Shown piece after piece: positions 1 to 8,262 of a stretch of DNA of 64,000 nt (the first letter of the stretch is position 1; the number at the start of each line of letters is the position of its first letter). Position numbers and translations under genes: made by a program. Under the pieces are notes generated by a model, which was not told the DNA's origin, did not search any database, and saw only the letters and a list, made by a program, of their open reading frames with translations. Origin of the DNA: Tessaracoccus oleiagri (lineage in GTDB: Bacteria > Actinomycetota > Actinomycetes > Propionibacteriales > Propionibacteriaceae); NCBI RefSeq assembly GCF_900103275.1, contig NZ_FNGP01000002.1, positions 575,491 through 639,490 on the forward strand, written 5' to 3'.

Positions 1-1
1 C

Positions 2-646
2 GCCATCGCGGTCGCCGAGAAGCTCGGCTACTCGGAGGACCAGATCGAATGGACCGAGTCGCCCTCACCCCAGCGCGAGACGATGCTGGAGTCCGGCCAG
101 GTGGACATGATCGTGGCCACCTACTCGATCACGGACTCCCGCAAGGAGCGGGTGCAGTTCGCCGGGCCGTACCTCGTCGCGGGCCAGGACCTCCTGGTCA
201 GGGCGGATGACGACTCCATCAAGGGACCCGAGGACCTCTCGGGCAAGATCCTCTGCTCCGTGTCCGGCTCCACGCCGGCGGAACGGGTGAAGGAGGAGCA
301 CCCCGACGTGCAGCTTCAGGAGTACGACACCTACTCGTCCTGTGTCGACGCCCTCGCCTCCGGCAGCGTCGACGCGCTGACCACCGACGACTCCATCCTT
401 GCCGGCTACGCCGCCCAGGACGAGTGGGCGGGCAAGCTGAAGGTCGTCGGAGCCCCGTTCAGCGAGGAGCTCTACGGAATCGGCCTCAACAAGGAGAGCG
501 ACCTCTGCGAGCAGATCAACGAGGCGCTGGTCGAGCTGTTCGAGGAGGGGGTGATCGACCAGGCCATCCAGGACAACTTCGGCCCGGCGAACTACACCCC
601 CAACCCGGACACCAATCCCCCGACTCCGGGCGGTCACTGCGGTTAG
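2..646 (+). CDS. gluB: Glutamate-type ABC transporter substrate-binding protein, 3' part
   Basis: The reading frame is open from the window edge, so the signal peptide and N-terminus lie outside; 214 C-terminal residues are visible. They match a family 3 periplasmic amino-acid-binding protein (SBP_bac_3). The stretch VDMIVATYSITDSRKE is the typical ligand-pocket segment, and an Asp-rich hinge region and DALTTDDSILAGY follow. In actinobacteria this protein is a lipoprotein that captures glutamate (or aspartate/glutamine) outside the membrane and delivers it to the GluC/GluD permeases, which follow directly on the same strand after 81 bp. The ATPase gene gluA would be expected upstream, outside the window. 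The glutamate assignment rests on operon layout and overall similarity; substrate cannot be fixed from sequence. Confidence 0.85.
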   Translation, partial: AIAVAEKLGYSEDQIEWTESPSPQRETMLESGQVDMIVATYSITDSRKERVQFAGPYLVAGQDLLVRADDDSIKGPEDLSGKILCSVSGSTPAERVKEEHPDVQLQEYDTYSSCVDALASGSVDALTTDDSILAGYAAQDEWAGKLKVVGAPFSEELYGIGLNKESDLCEQINEALVELFEEGVIDQAIQDNFGPANYTPNPDTNPPTPGGHCG

Positions 647-727
647 CCGCCCCATCACCACGCGACGGGTGCCGCCCCCGGGCGCACCCGTCGCGTCCCA
701 TGAGACCCGACCCACCAAGGAGGTGCC

Positions 728-1408
728 GTGCTCGAACTCATTGAACGCTTCGACTTCTTCGGAGCCGTCGGCCTGACACTGTGGCTGACGCTGTGGGGGG
801 CGATCCTGGCGTTCGTCCTCGGCACGATCGTCGCCATCATGCGGCTCTCGCCCGTGAAGGCACTGCAGTTCGCCGGCACCGTCTACGTCACCGCCTTCCG
901 CAACACCCCGCTGACGCTGATCGTCATCGCCTCGAACCTCGTGCTGTGGAACCAGTTGGGCCTCCAGCTCGCTCCGCGCGACTCCGCGAGCTACATCGTC
1001 GACACGAACATCCGGTTGGCGATCCTGTCGCTCGCCGTCTACCACGCCGCGTTCGTGTGCGAGGCGCTGCGCAGCGGCGTCAACACGATCCCCGTGGGCC
1101 AGGCGGAAGCCGCCCGCTCGTTGGGCCTCACCTTCGCGCAGAACCTGCGCCACATCATCCTTCCGCAGGCGCTTCGCGGAGCGATCACCCCGCTCGGCAA
1201 CGTCCTCATCGCGCTCACCAAGAACACCACCGTGGTCACCGCCATCGGCGTGGCCCAGGTCTCCCATTCGATGGCGCGCATGATCGAGTTCCGCTCCGAC
1301 GTCATCATCCTCATCTTCGGCCTCGTCGCCATCACGTTCGTGGCGCTCACCCTGCCGATGGGCATGCTCACGAGTTGGCTCTCCCAGCGATTGGCGGTCC
1401 GCCGATGA
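728..1408 (+). CDS. gluC: Glutamate ABC transporter permease GluC
   Basis: 226 aa polar amino acid permease of the HisM/GlnP type. Several hydrophobic membrane segments are visible, starting with the N-terminal FGAVGLTLWLTLWGAIL. The EAA loop that contacts the ATPase is present as GQAEAARSLGLTFAQ, about residues 122-136, followed by IILPQALR. The GTG start at 728 is preceded by a strong AAGGAGG at 717-723. The 3' end overlaps the gluD start by ATGA (1405-1408), indicating translational coupling. It forms the membrane channel together with GluD for the upstream binding protein. Confidence 0.9.
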   Translation: MLELIERFDFFGAVGLTLWLTLWGAILAFVLGTIVAIMRLSPVKALQFAGTVYVTAFRNTPLTLIVIASNLVLWNQLGLQLAPRDSASYIVDTNIRLAILSLAVYHAAFVCEALRSGVNTIPVGQAEAARSLGLTFAQNLRHIILPQALRGAITPLGNVLIALTKNTTVVTAIGVAQVSHSMARMIEFRSDVIILIFGLVAITFVALTLPMGMLTSWLSQRLAVRR

Positions 1409-2283
1409 ACACCACCGCGATCCTGTTCGACGCGCCGGGTCCCCGGACCCGCAGCCGCCACCTGATCTACGCCATCCTCGGCGCGCTCGTCATCTTCGGC
1501 ATCGGCGCCTGGGTCTTCGCCATCCTTTGGGAGCAGGGCCAGGTCACCCCCGACCGCTGGGCACCCGTATTCACCCCGGAGGCCTGGGAGCAGTACTTCG
1601 TCCCCGGCATCCGGCAGACCGTCGTAGCGGCGGCCCTCTCCATGGTGCTGGCGTTCATCTTCGGCTTCCTGTTCGCCATGGGCCGCATGTCCGAGGTGGC
1701 CCCACTCCGCTGGGGGTCGGGCGTCATCGTCGAGTTCTTCCGCGCCGTGCCGGTGCTGATCATGATGCTGTTCGTCTTCTACCTGCTGACGTACAACTCC
1801 GACATCACGGGCCAGACGCTGAGCTTCACGGCGGTCGTCGTCGGCCTCACCTGCTACAACGGCGCGGTGATCGCGGAGGTCATCCGCAACGGCGTCGCGT
1901 CGCTCCCGGCCGGCCAGCGCGAGGCAGGCCTCTCCATCGGCCTCAGCCCCTCCGAGACGCGACGACTCATCCTCGTCCCGCAGGCGCTGACCGCGATGAT
2001 GCCCACGCTGGTGAGCCAGCTCGTCGTCGTGCTGAAGGACACCGCCCTCGGCTACATCATCCTCTACCCCGAGCTGCTCAACCGGATCCGCCAGATGGGC
2101 AACCGGTTCGGCAACCTGACGGTGACCTTCGTCGTCGGTGCGCTCCTGTTCATCGTGCTGAACCTGGTGGTCACCAGCGTCGCGCAGATGCTCGAACGGC
2201 GCCTGCAGCGCCGGGGCACGAGCGCCGGGGTTGGCGCGCGAGGCCGGGCTGCAGACGCCGAACTCGACGCGAGCAACGCGTAG
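1405..2283 (+). CDS. gluD: Glutamate ABC transporter permease GluD
   Basis: 292 aa second permease of the amino acid ABC importer. The start is the ATG at 1405 that overlaps the gluC stop; a longer open frame upstream (from 781) is only a shadow of gluC. There is a hydrophilic N-terminal extension, then about five membrane segments, and an EAA loop GQREAGLSIGLSPSE before LVPQALTAMMP. The C-terminus is basic and Ala/Gly-rich, as is usual for GluD. The next gene (rpf) converges with only 3 bp between stop codons, so the operon ends here. Confidence 0.9.
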   Translation: MNTTAILFDAPGPRTRSRHLIYAILGALVIFGIGAWVFAILWEQGQVTPDRWAPVFTPEAWEQYFVPGIRQTVVAAALSMVLAFIFGFLFAMGRMSEVAPLRWGSGVIVEFFRAVPVLIMMLFVFYLLTYNSDITGQTLSFTAVVVGLTCYNGAVIAEVIRNGVASLPAGQREAGLSIGLSPSETRRLILVPQALTAMMPTLVSQLVVVLKDTALGYIILYPELLNRIRQMGNRFGNLTVTFVVGALLFIVLNLVVTSVAQMLERRLQRRGTSAGVGARGRAADAELDASNA

Positions 2284-2286
2284 GGG

Positions 2287-3402
2287 TCAGGCACAGCTCC
2301 AGGGCTGGGTGCCGCGGATCGCGTAGAGCCGGTTCGCGACGGTGATCTGCTCCGCGCGGCTCGCCTGGTGCGGGTAGGCGGCGAAGTCCGTGCCGTCCAC
2401 CGAGCGCCAGGTGGCGAGGTTGAACTGGAGGCCGCCGTAGTAGCCGTTGCCGGTGTTGATGTTCCAGCGGCCAGTGGACTCGCACTGCGCGATCCGGTCC
2501 CACATCGCGGCGCGCGAGAGGTCGATGGCGCCGCCGCCACCGCCCGTCGAGGAGGTGGTCGCTTCCTTGGGGGCGACGTAGGTCCCGACGGTGGTGACCT
2601 GGGTCACCGGGTCCTTCAGGACCTCCTCCGACTGCTTGATCGAGCTCTGCAGCTGGCCGTCGTGGTAGACGTTCTTCCAGGTCTCGCGCTTCAGGCCCTC
2701 GACGCCCTTGGTGGTGACCTCGGACTTGCCCTTCGCGAGCTTGCTCGACTCCACCGACTTCTTCCCGAACGGGATCGCCTTCTCGACGCTGGGGGTGGTG
2801 ACCTCCACGTCGACGTACTTGATCTCCATGCCGTCGGCCAGCAGCGTGTCGGGCGCCGGGGCGACGATGTCGTCGGCATCCGGCGTGAGGTGCGCCCCGA
2901 CAAGCACGTCCGCCACGGTGCCCGCGAAACGAACCGCCATCTCCTTGCCGCCAGCGACCAGCGACACGTCCTTGGCCGTGAACACGTCCACGCTCAGCCC
3001 CTCGCGGCCGATCGCCGCCGACCGCGACACCGACAGCTTCGAATCGGCGGCATCCAGGTCGAGGAAGCCGAGCGCCTCCTGGACGGTCTTGCCCGTGGTC
3101 CACACCTCGCGGGTCTGCCCGTCGACAGTGACCTCGAACGGCCGGGCCACCAGGACCGTGATCTCCATGTCGTCGGTCACCTCGGACTCGACACCGGGGA
3201 GGACGACGTCGTGCTCGGCGAGCTCGATGCCCTCGAGCTCCAGCACCTCGCCGACCGTGTCCTCACGCACCGCGATCGCCTTCGTGGCACCGTCGACGGT
3301 GAGGGCCACGTCGTTCTTCTGCATGGCTGTGGCGACTCCGACGGAAGCTACGAGCGCGAGTGCGGTGGCGCCGGCGATCGCGGGCACGGCGAGTTTGGCC
3401 AT
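2287..3402 (-). CDS. rpfB: Resuscitation-promoting factor, RpfB type
   Basis: 371 aa secreted, membrane-anchored cell-wall lytic enzyme. From the ATG at 3402 there is an N-terminal hydrophobic anchor (LAVPAIAGATALALVASVGV), then repeated DUF348 modules (for example VALTVDGATKAIAVRE), a G5 domain around residues 215-290 (GKKSVESSKLAKGKSEV), a Gly linker and a C-terminal Rpf transglycosylase-like domain. Its catalytic Glu is in WDRIAQCESTGRWNIN and is followed by GYYGGLQF. Rpf proteins cleave peptidoglycan and promote regrowth of dormant actinobacterial cells. The start was chosen because GGAGG lies just upstream; a 20-residue longer form has no SD. The DUF348-G5-Rpf order is that of RpfB. Confidence 0.92.
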   Translation of the reverse strand: MAKLAVPAIAGATALALVASVGVATAMQKNDVALTVDGATKAIAVREDTVGEVLELEGIELAEHDVVLPGVESEVTDDMEITVLVARPFEVTVDGQTREVWTTGKTVQEALGFLDLDAADSKLSVSRSAAIGREGLSVDVFTAKDVSLVAGGKEMAVRFAGTVADVLVGAHLTPDADDIVAPAPDTLLADGMEIKYVDVEVTTPSVEKAIPFGKKSVESSKLAKGKSEVTTKGVEGLKRETWKNVYHDGQLQSSIKQSEEVLKDPVTQVTTVGTYVAPKEATTSSTGGGGGAIDLSRAAMWDRIAQCESTGRWNINTGNGYYGGLQFNLATWRSVDGTDFAAYPHQASRAEQITVANRLYAIRGTQPWSCA

Positions 3403-3433
3403 TCGAGCCTCCAGGTGGGAGTGGGACCCGATC

Positions 3434-3475
3434 AGCGTAGCCAGTTGTCTGAGAATTCCCAAAAATCTTCTCAGA
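3434..3475 (-). promoter_or_regulatory. Probable rpf promoter with an inverted repeat over the -35
   Basis: On the minus strand TTGGGA (3462-3457), 17 bp and TACGCT (3439-3434) form a plausible sigma-70 promoter for rpf. A perfect 8-bp inverted repeat, TCTGAGAA/TTCTCAGA (3448-3455 and 3468-3475), encloses the -35, so it could be an operator. The hairpin could instead be an imperfect terminator for ogt, although the T-run lies in its loop. Confidence 0.45.
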
Positions 3476-3491
3476 ATTCGCGGCGTGTTGC

Positions 3492-3998
3492 TCAGAAGAG
3501 TCGGCTGTCCTCGCTCGCCTCGAGATCCAGCAGCGCCCGCTTCCGTTCGAGCCCACCGGCATAGCCGGTGAGCGCGCCGTCGGCACCCACCACCCGATGG
3601 CAGGGGATGAGGATGCTCACGGGGTTGTGCCCCACGGCTCGCCCGACCCGCTGCGCGAGCCCGGGGTTGCCGAGCTCGCGGGCGATGCGGCCGTACGTCG
3701 TCGTCTCACCGAACGGCACTGTCCTGAGGTACGCCCACACGCTCTCGGAGAACTCGTCACCGTCGGTGGAGACCGGCACGTCGAAACTCTGGCGCCTTCC
3801 GTCGAGATACTCGCGCAACTCCCTCGCCGCACGACTGATGAGCGGGTCGTCGCCCTCGTTCACCACCTCACCGATCGCCTCGGGGGTGGGCGGGTGGGTG
3901 TGGTCCGGGAAGTAGACGCCGACCACCGACTCGGCATCGGCGACGATGGTCAGGGCGCCGAGCACGGTGTCCACGCTGGCATGGCGGGTGACGGACAT
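3492..3998 (-). CDS. ogt: Methylated-DNA--[protein]-cysteine S-methyltransferase
   Basis: 168 aa suicide DNA repair protein that transfers the methyl group from O6-methylguanine to its own cysteine. The active-site motif IPCHRV places the acceptor Cys at about residue 133. The helix-turn-helix part with TTYGRIARELGNPGLAQRVG (DNA and Arg-finger region) precedes it, and GYAGGLERKRALL follows. The start at 3998 (MSVTRHAS) has AGGAGG upstream; a longer frame to 4025 lacks support. It is a single-domain Ogt type with no Ada regulatory domain. It lies upstream of rpf on the same strand but an internal promoter probably separates them. Confidence 0.93.
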   Translation of the reverse strand: MSVTRHASVDTVLGALTIVADAESVVGVYFPDHTHPPTPEAIGEVVNEGDDPLISRAARELREYLDGRRQSFDVPVSTDGDEFSESVWAYLRTVPFGETTTYGRIARELGNPGLAQRVGRAVGHNPVSILIPCHRVVGADGALTGYAGGLERKRALLDLEASEDSRLF

Positions 3999-4081
3999 CG
4001 GGAGCCTCCTGTGTTCGGTTCCCACAGCTTAACCCCGCAAACCCCGGCGTGGCCGCCCTGTTGCTGGAGCCCCCGATCCAG

Positions 4082-4087
4082 TACCGT
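4082..4087 (+). promoter_or_regulatory. -10 element for a leaderless start at 4094
   Basis: TACCGT lies exactly 6 nt before the ATG at 4094 and there is no Shine-Dalgarno, as expected if transcription starts at the start codon. Confidence 0.45.
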
Positions 4088-4093
4088 CGCTTC

Positions 4094-5326
4094 ATGCGAC
4101 GAGTACTCGCCTGGGGAGCGCTGATGTCCTTGTCACTGGCCGCATGCGCCAACGGTGACCAGGCCCCGGAGGATGCCCCGACGAGCCCCGTTCCCCCCGC
4201 CAGCGCCAACCCGAGCGACCCGCCCAGCGCGTCACCGAGCGCCTCGCCCGCGGAGTCGCCGTCCGAATCGCCCCAGTCGGAGGAGCCCTCGCCGGACGTC
4301 GCCCCGGTGCGGGAGTTCCGCACCACCGAGCACGGGAAGTTCACGGAGCCCTGGGCCATGGAGTTCCTCCCCGGCACCGACCTGCTGCTCATCAACGAGC
4401 GCGGCGGCGCCATGAAGCTGCGCGACCAGTCCACCGGCGAGGTCCGGGAGGTCAGCGGCGTGCCCGAGGTCTACCACGAGGGCCAGGCCGGCCTGCACGA
4501 CGTGAAGCCGGCCCCCTCGTTCGAGACCGACGGCAGGATCTACGTGAGCTGGGTCACCCGCGGCGACGAGGGTCCGCACGGCATGCTGGGCCTCGGCACA
4601 CTGGACATCGCGAACGCGGCTCTCGAGGACCTCGACGTCATCTGGGAGCAGGACCCGGCGGGCGGTGACGGCCACTTCAGCCTGCGGATCGCGATCGCCG
4701 ACGACCTCCTCTACCTGACCTCCGGCGACCGCCAGGAGATGGATCCGGCGCAGGACAACGGCACGAACCTCGGCAAGATCCTGCGGCTGTCCCTGGACGG
4801 GACCCCCGCCCCGGACAACCCGTTCGGCGACGAGGGCGTCGAGAGCTCCTTCTGGAGCATCGGTCACCGCAACCCGCTCGGGCTCGACTTCGACGTCGAC
4901 GGCACCCTGTGGTCGTCCGAGATGGGGCCGGAGGGCGGCGACGAACTGAACCGGATCGTCCCCGGGGCCAACTACGGCTGGCCCGAGGCCAGCAACGGCA
5001 GCCACTACAACGGTCGCGACATCCCGGACCACCGCGAGGGCGACGGGTTCGAGGCCCCGAAGGCCTTCTGGACCCCCTCGATCTCGCCCGGCAACCTCGA
5101 GATCTACGAGGGCGACCTCTTCGCGGGGTGGCGCAACAGCGCACTGCTCGGGGGGCTCTCCGGCGAGACGCTGGTGCGCGTCGCCCTCGACGGCGAGAAT
5201 GCCGACATCGTCGACGAGTGGGAGATGGGCGAGCGCGTCCGCGCGGTGGAGGAAGCGCCCGACGGCAGCATCTGGCTGCTCGAGGACGGCGCGGGAGCCC
5301 GGCTCCTGGAACTCCGACCGGCCTGA
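4094..5326 (+). CDS. PQQ-dependent-type sugar dehydrogenase (glucose/sorbosone dehydrogenase family), lipoprotein
   Basis: 410 aa secreted lipoprotein. The signal peptide ends in the lipobox LAAC (Cys18), followed by a Pro/Ser/Glu-rich spacer to about residue 70 and then a six-bladed beta-propeller of the GSDH family. Typical propeller signatures are present: PWAMEFLPG, GHRNPLGLDFD, GANYGWPEA and WTPSISPGN. The family oxidises aldose sugars with PQQ in some members; many actinobacterial homologues have no proven substrate or cofactor, so the reaction is family-level inference. It is anchored outside the membrane. The stop overlaps the next start by one base (TGATG), so the two genes are probably cotranscribed. 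Confidence 0.85.
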   Translation: MRRVLAWGALMSLSLAACANGDQAPEDAPTSPVPPASANPSDPPSASPSASPAESPSESPQSEEPSPDVAPVREFRTTEHGKFTEPWAMEFLPGTDLLLINERGGAMKLRDQSTGEVREVSGVPEVYHEGQAGLHDVKPAPSFETDGRIYVSWVTRGDEGPHGMLGLGTLDIANAALEDLDVIWEQDPAGGDGHFSLRIAIADDLLYLTSGDRQEMDPAQDNGTNLGKILRLSLDGTPAPDNPFGDEGVESSFWSIGHRNPLGLDFDVDGTLWSSEMGPEGGDELNRIVPGANYGWPEASNGSHYNGRDIPDHREGDGFEAPKAFWTPSISPGNLEIYEGDLFAGWRNSALLGGLSGETLVRVALDGENADIVDEWEMGERVRAVEEAPDGSIWLLEDGAGARLLELRPA

Positions 5327-6171
5327 TGCAGTTCCCCCGCCCGTTGGCCGACGTGTTCGGCAGGTCCCATGTCGTCTCCTTCCCGCAGGGGGACGTCCGG
5401 CTCCATGCCCACTCCTTCAAGATGCGCGGCTTCCCGAGGGTGCGCGTCTACACGGCTGCGTCCGGCGATCCGACGAGGGCGACCGTGATCGCGGTCATGC
5501 ACGGGGTGCGCCGCAACGCGGACGCCTATCGCGACGCGTGGGTACCCCTGATCGCGGGACGCGACGCGATCGTCGTGGCGCCGCTGTTCTCCGGGGAGCG
5601 GTTCCCCGACACCCACTCCTACAACCTCGGCGGCACCATCGATCCGACGTTCACCCGCCACCGCCCTCGGCGCAAGTGGACCTTCGCGATGGTGGCGCCG
5701 CTCGTCGAGGACGCGGTGAAGCGACTGGGCGGCACTCCTGGGACGTTCCGGATGTACGGCCATTCGGCCGGTGCGCAGTTCGTGCACCGGTATCTCGCCT
5801 TCACCCCCGCTGCGCCTGTTGACCGAGCAGTGGCGGCGAACGCGGGCTGGTACACGATGCCGCGCCGCCGCCGTCCCTTCCCGTACGGCTTCGAGCGTGC
5901 CCCGAAGACCGACCTCACGGCCTTCCTCGCCCGCGACCTGGTCGTCATGCTGGGCGGGGCGGACCATGGCCAGGAGTTCCGCCGGGACGACGAGCACACG
6001 TTGCGCCAGGGCAGCACCCGATTCGAGCGCGGCCGGGCGTTCTACGAGTCGGGCAGGGAACTGGCGGGGAAACTCGACGCGGACTTCGGCTGGCGGCTCG
6101 TCGTCGTCCCGGGCGTCGCCCACGAGCACGCGCGCATGGCCGTCACGGCCGCGGACTACCTGCTCGACTGA
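5326..6171 (+). CDS. Alpha/beta hydrolase (esterase/peptidase-like)
   Basis: 281 aa alpha/beta-hydrolase fold protein. The nucleophile elbow is GHSAG with Ser147, after TFRMY; the oxyanion region VMHGVRRNADAY is near residue 58, and the catalytic His is probably in GVAHEHARM near the C-terminus. No signal peptide or lipobox is visible, so it is likely cytoplasmic even though the gene before it encodes a lipoprotein. The start ATG overlaps the preceding stop (5326). Substrate unknown. Confidence 0.75.
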   Translation: MQFPRPLADVFGRSHVVSFPQGDVRLHAHSFKMRGFPRVRVYTAASGDPTRATVIAVMHGVRRNADAYRDAWVPLIAGRDAIVVAPLFSGERFPDTHSYNLGGTIDPTFTRHRPRRKWTFAMVAPLVEDAVKRLGGTPGTFRMYGHSAGAQFVHRYLAFTPAAPVDRAVAANAGWYTMPRRRRPFPYGFERAPKTDLTAFLARDLVVMLGGADHGQEFRRDDEHTLRQGSTRFERGRAFYESGRELAGKLDADFGWRLVVVPGVAHEHARMAVTAADYLLD

Positions 6172-6178
6172 TCGCCGC

Positions 6179-6901
6179 TCACTCGCCGACGGCGGGCCGC
6201 AGCGACTCCTCCGGCACGTAGGCGTCCGGGCGGTCCGCGGTGGGCACCAGCGGGGTGGAGGCGACGACGGGCGCGGAGAGGTCGATCGTGCGGACCGTGC
6301 GGGGCAGCAGCGGCTGCTGCACGTAGGTGGGCGCGGTCACCGGGACCGGGTCCCAGAAGGCGCCCCGGCCGGTCGGCGCCGAGAGATCGACCGAGAACTC
6401 GGTCGGCTCGGTGTCCTCCTGCTGCAACTCGATGACCTCGGTGTCCTCGTCGTCGCCGAAGCCCGTCTCGAGGCTGGCGGCGTAGGCGTCGAGGCGGCGG
6501 TGCATGTCGACGACGCTGAACCGTGCGATGCCGAGGAACACCGCGATGAGGGCGACGGGCACCAGCGCGGACCACCACGGCAGGATGCCGAGCGCCGTGA
6601 GCACGCCGAGGACGATGCCGGTGCCGGCCAGCGACGCCAGCACGACGAGCCGGCGCTTCGCGGCCTGCTTGGCGGTCATGTGTAGGCCGTAGAACTCCGA
6701 GGCACGGGTGAGCGGGGTCGACACGGCACTCGGGTCGCCGTACTCGACGACGTCACGCTGGAGGATCCGCATCGACTGCGAGAACCGCTCGGTGGGCTCC
6801 TCCGCCAAGTCGTCGGGGTTGTGCCGTTGGGCGGAGATCCACGGAACCGCGAACGCCAAACCGGCCACGAGGAGGGCGGCGATGAGGAGTCCGGCGAGCA
6901 T
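6179..6901 (-). CDS. sepX: GlpR/SepX-like divisome membrane protein
   Basis: 240 aa protein with an N-terminal membrane anchor (LAGLLIAALLVAGLAFAVPW), a cytoplasmic segment, a hydrophobic pair at about residues 85-130 (LVVLASLAGTGIVLGVL and SALVPVALIAVFLGIA) and a long Pro/Asp-rich cytoplasmic tail. The topology and the position directly downstream of a MoeA-like gene (57 bp gap) match GlpR of Corynebacterium and SepX of Streptomyces, membrane proteins that recruit the FtsZ-interacting Glp to the septum. The family call depends mainly on synteny and topology. The start at 6901 has no SD but has TAACGT 6 nt upstream, suggesting a leaderless mRNA of its own. Confidence 0.65.
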   Translation of the reverse strand: MLAGLLIAALLVAGLAFAVPWISAQRHNPDDLAEEPTERFSQSMRILQRDVVEYGDPSAVSTPLTRASEFYGLHMTAKQAAKRRLVVLASLAGTGIVLGVLTALGILPWWSALVPVALIAVFLGIARFSVVDMHRRLDAYAASLETGFGDDEDTEVIELQQEDTEPTEFSVDLSAPTGRGAFWDPVPVTAPTYVQQPLLPRTVRTIDLSAPVVASTPLVPTADRPDAYVPEESLRPAVGE

Positions 6902-6907
6902 GCGCCC

Positions 6908-6913
6908 ACGTTA
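6908..6913 (-). promoter_or_regulatory. -10 element for a leaderless sepX/glpR start
   Basis: TAACGT (minus strand) lies 6 nt before the ATG at 6901; no Shine-Dalgarno is present. Confidence 0.4.
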
Positions 6914-6958
6914 ACAACATCGATGTGATTTGGCTGCCCGTGGGGAAGCGTGTCGGGC

Positions 6959-8245
6959 TCAGTCCTCGTCGAGCTTCCAGTAGTAGACGGATTCGCCGGC
7001 GCGGACCTGGGCCGTCTGCTCGTCGAGCACGATCAGCACGTTGGCCTCGGCGAGCTCGCTGAGTGCGTGCTGCCGGGAGACCTGGGCGACGCGGTTGATG
7101 CCGGACTCGTTCGTCACGATGCCCCGCAGGAGGTGGGTCTGGCCCTCCAAGGAACGGAAGCCGGTCCGCGCGATGCCGCGGTGCAGCTTGCGCTGCGGGT
7201 CGGCGCCCGCCAGCTTGCGGATCAGCGGCCAGCCGAACGCCTGGAACGACACGTAGGCGCTCACCGGGTTTCCGGGGAGCATGATCATCGGGATGTTGTC
7301 CTCCCCGATGAGACCGAAGGTCTGCGTGCGGCCCGGGGTCATGGCCACTTGGGCGGAGTCGACCAACCCGATGCCCGACATCGTCTGGACCATCGCCTCG
7401 TAGTCCTCCCGGCGCCCGCCGGTGGTGGAGATGACGAGGTCCGCGCGGATCAGCTGGTCGGTCACGTGCTGTGCCAGCTCCGCATGGTTGTTGGAGCCGA
7501 CGACGATGTGGAACACGCGAGCTCCCGCGGCCCGCGCCGCAGCGGCGATGAGGAACGAGTTCGCGTCGATCGTCTGGTCGGCATCGACGGGTCGTCCGGG
7601 CTCCACGAGCCCCTCGCCCGAGCCAACGACGACGACCCTCGGCTTCGGCCGCACGAACACCTTGTCGATGCCGGCGCCGGCGAGGAGGCCGATGTGCCGG
7701 GCACCCACGACCTCACCGACCCGCATCAGCGGCTCGCCGGCGGACAGGTGCTCGCCGGCGCTGCGGACGTACTCGCCGTCGGTGACGGTCTCGAAGACTC
7801 GGGCGAGCTCGCCCTCCAGCGCGATGAAGGTGGATGGCAGCACGGCCGTGGCACCCGGGGGCAGCTTCTCCCCCACGGTGACGTGCTTGATGGCGCCGAC
7901 GGGGATGCGCCCCTCCCCGTCGAACAACTGCATGCTCTCGACCCGCTGGTTGTCCTCGTCGACCAGGTCGGCGGCACGGACGGCGTAGCCGTCGACGAGC
8001 GCGGTGGTGTGGGCGGGGACGTCGACGAGGGACTCGAGGTCCTCGCAAAGGACCTGGTCCCACGCCTCGAGGAGCCCCATCCCGAAGGGGTTGAGCGGCT
8101 CGACGAGGCCCAGCAGGTAGTCGACGTGGTCCTGCATGGACCGCAGGCCCGCCTCGTTCAGCGGGGGTGGCTCGGGCAGGCTCGGCGCCACCTCGACCTC
8201 TTCGACCTCGAGGGGCGCTTCCTTCTTCCGACCAAACCAAGCCAT
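6959..8245 (-). CDS. glp: Glp (gephyrin-like/MoeA-family) protein
   Basis: 428 aa MoeA-family protein. After a short charged N-terminal extension (MAWFGRKKEAPLEVEE) come MoeA domain I (SVDVPAHTTALVDGYAVRA-like region near residue 90), domain II, the MoCF-binding domain III (VVISTTGGRREDYEAM and MLPGNPVSAYVSFQAF) and the C-terminal domain IV. MoeA inserts molybdate into molybdopterin. However, actinobacterial homologues beside sepX/glpR act in cell division as FtsZ-binding Glp, and no other molybdenum cofactor gene is in this window. The division role is therefore favoured by context. The start could also be the ATG at 8251; 8245 is chosen because TATCGT lies exactly 6 nt upstream. Confidence 0.75.
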   Translation of the reverse strand: MAWFGRKKEAPLEVEEVEVAPSLPEPPPLNEAGLRSMQDHVDYLLGLVEPLNPFGMGLLEAWDQVLCEDLESLVDVPAHTTALVDGYAVRAADLVDEDNQRVESMQLFDGEGRIPVGAIKHVTVGEKLPPGATAVLPSTFIALEGELARVFETVTDGEYVRSAGEHLSAGEPLMRVGEVVGARHIGLLAGAGIDKVFVRPKPRVVVVGSGEGLVEPGRPVDADQTIDANSFLIAAAARAAGARVFHIVVGSNNHAELAQHVTDQLIRADLVISTTGGRREDYEAMVQTMSGIGLVDSAQVAMTPGRTQTFGLIGEDNIPMIMLPGNPVSAYVSFQAFGWPLIRKLAGADPQRKLHRGIARTGFRSLEGQTHLLRGIVTNESGINRVAQVSRQHALSELAEANVLIVLDEQTAQVRAGESVYYWKLDED

Positions 8246-8262
8246 GCCCATACGATAGACGG
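8246..8262. promoter_or_regulatory. Overlapping bidirectional -10 elements between glp and the 5-FCL gene
   Basis: TACGAT on the plus strand (8251-8256) and TATCGT on the minus strand (8257-8252) overlap as a near-palindrome, TACGATA. Each is followed by a 6-nt spacer and a start codon, GTG at 8263 and ATG at 8245. Predicted start sites are 18 bp apart and both genes lack an SD. Confidence 0.55.

Noticed and set aside
3403..3491. ydaO-type (c-di-AMP) riboswitch before rpf
   Set aside because: The gap is only 89 bp and a promoter candidate occupies it; no riboswitch core fits.
4677..5420. Arg-rich minus-strand frames over the sugar dehydrogenase
   Set aside because: Biased Arg/Pro sequence antisense to a lipoprotein gene; no start signal.
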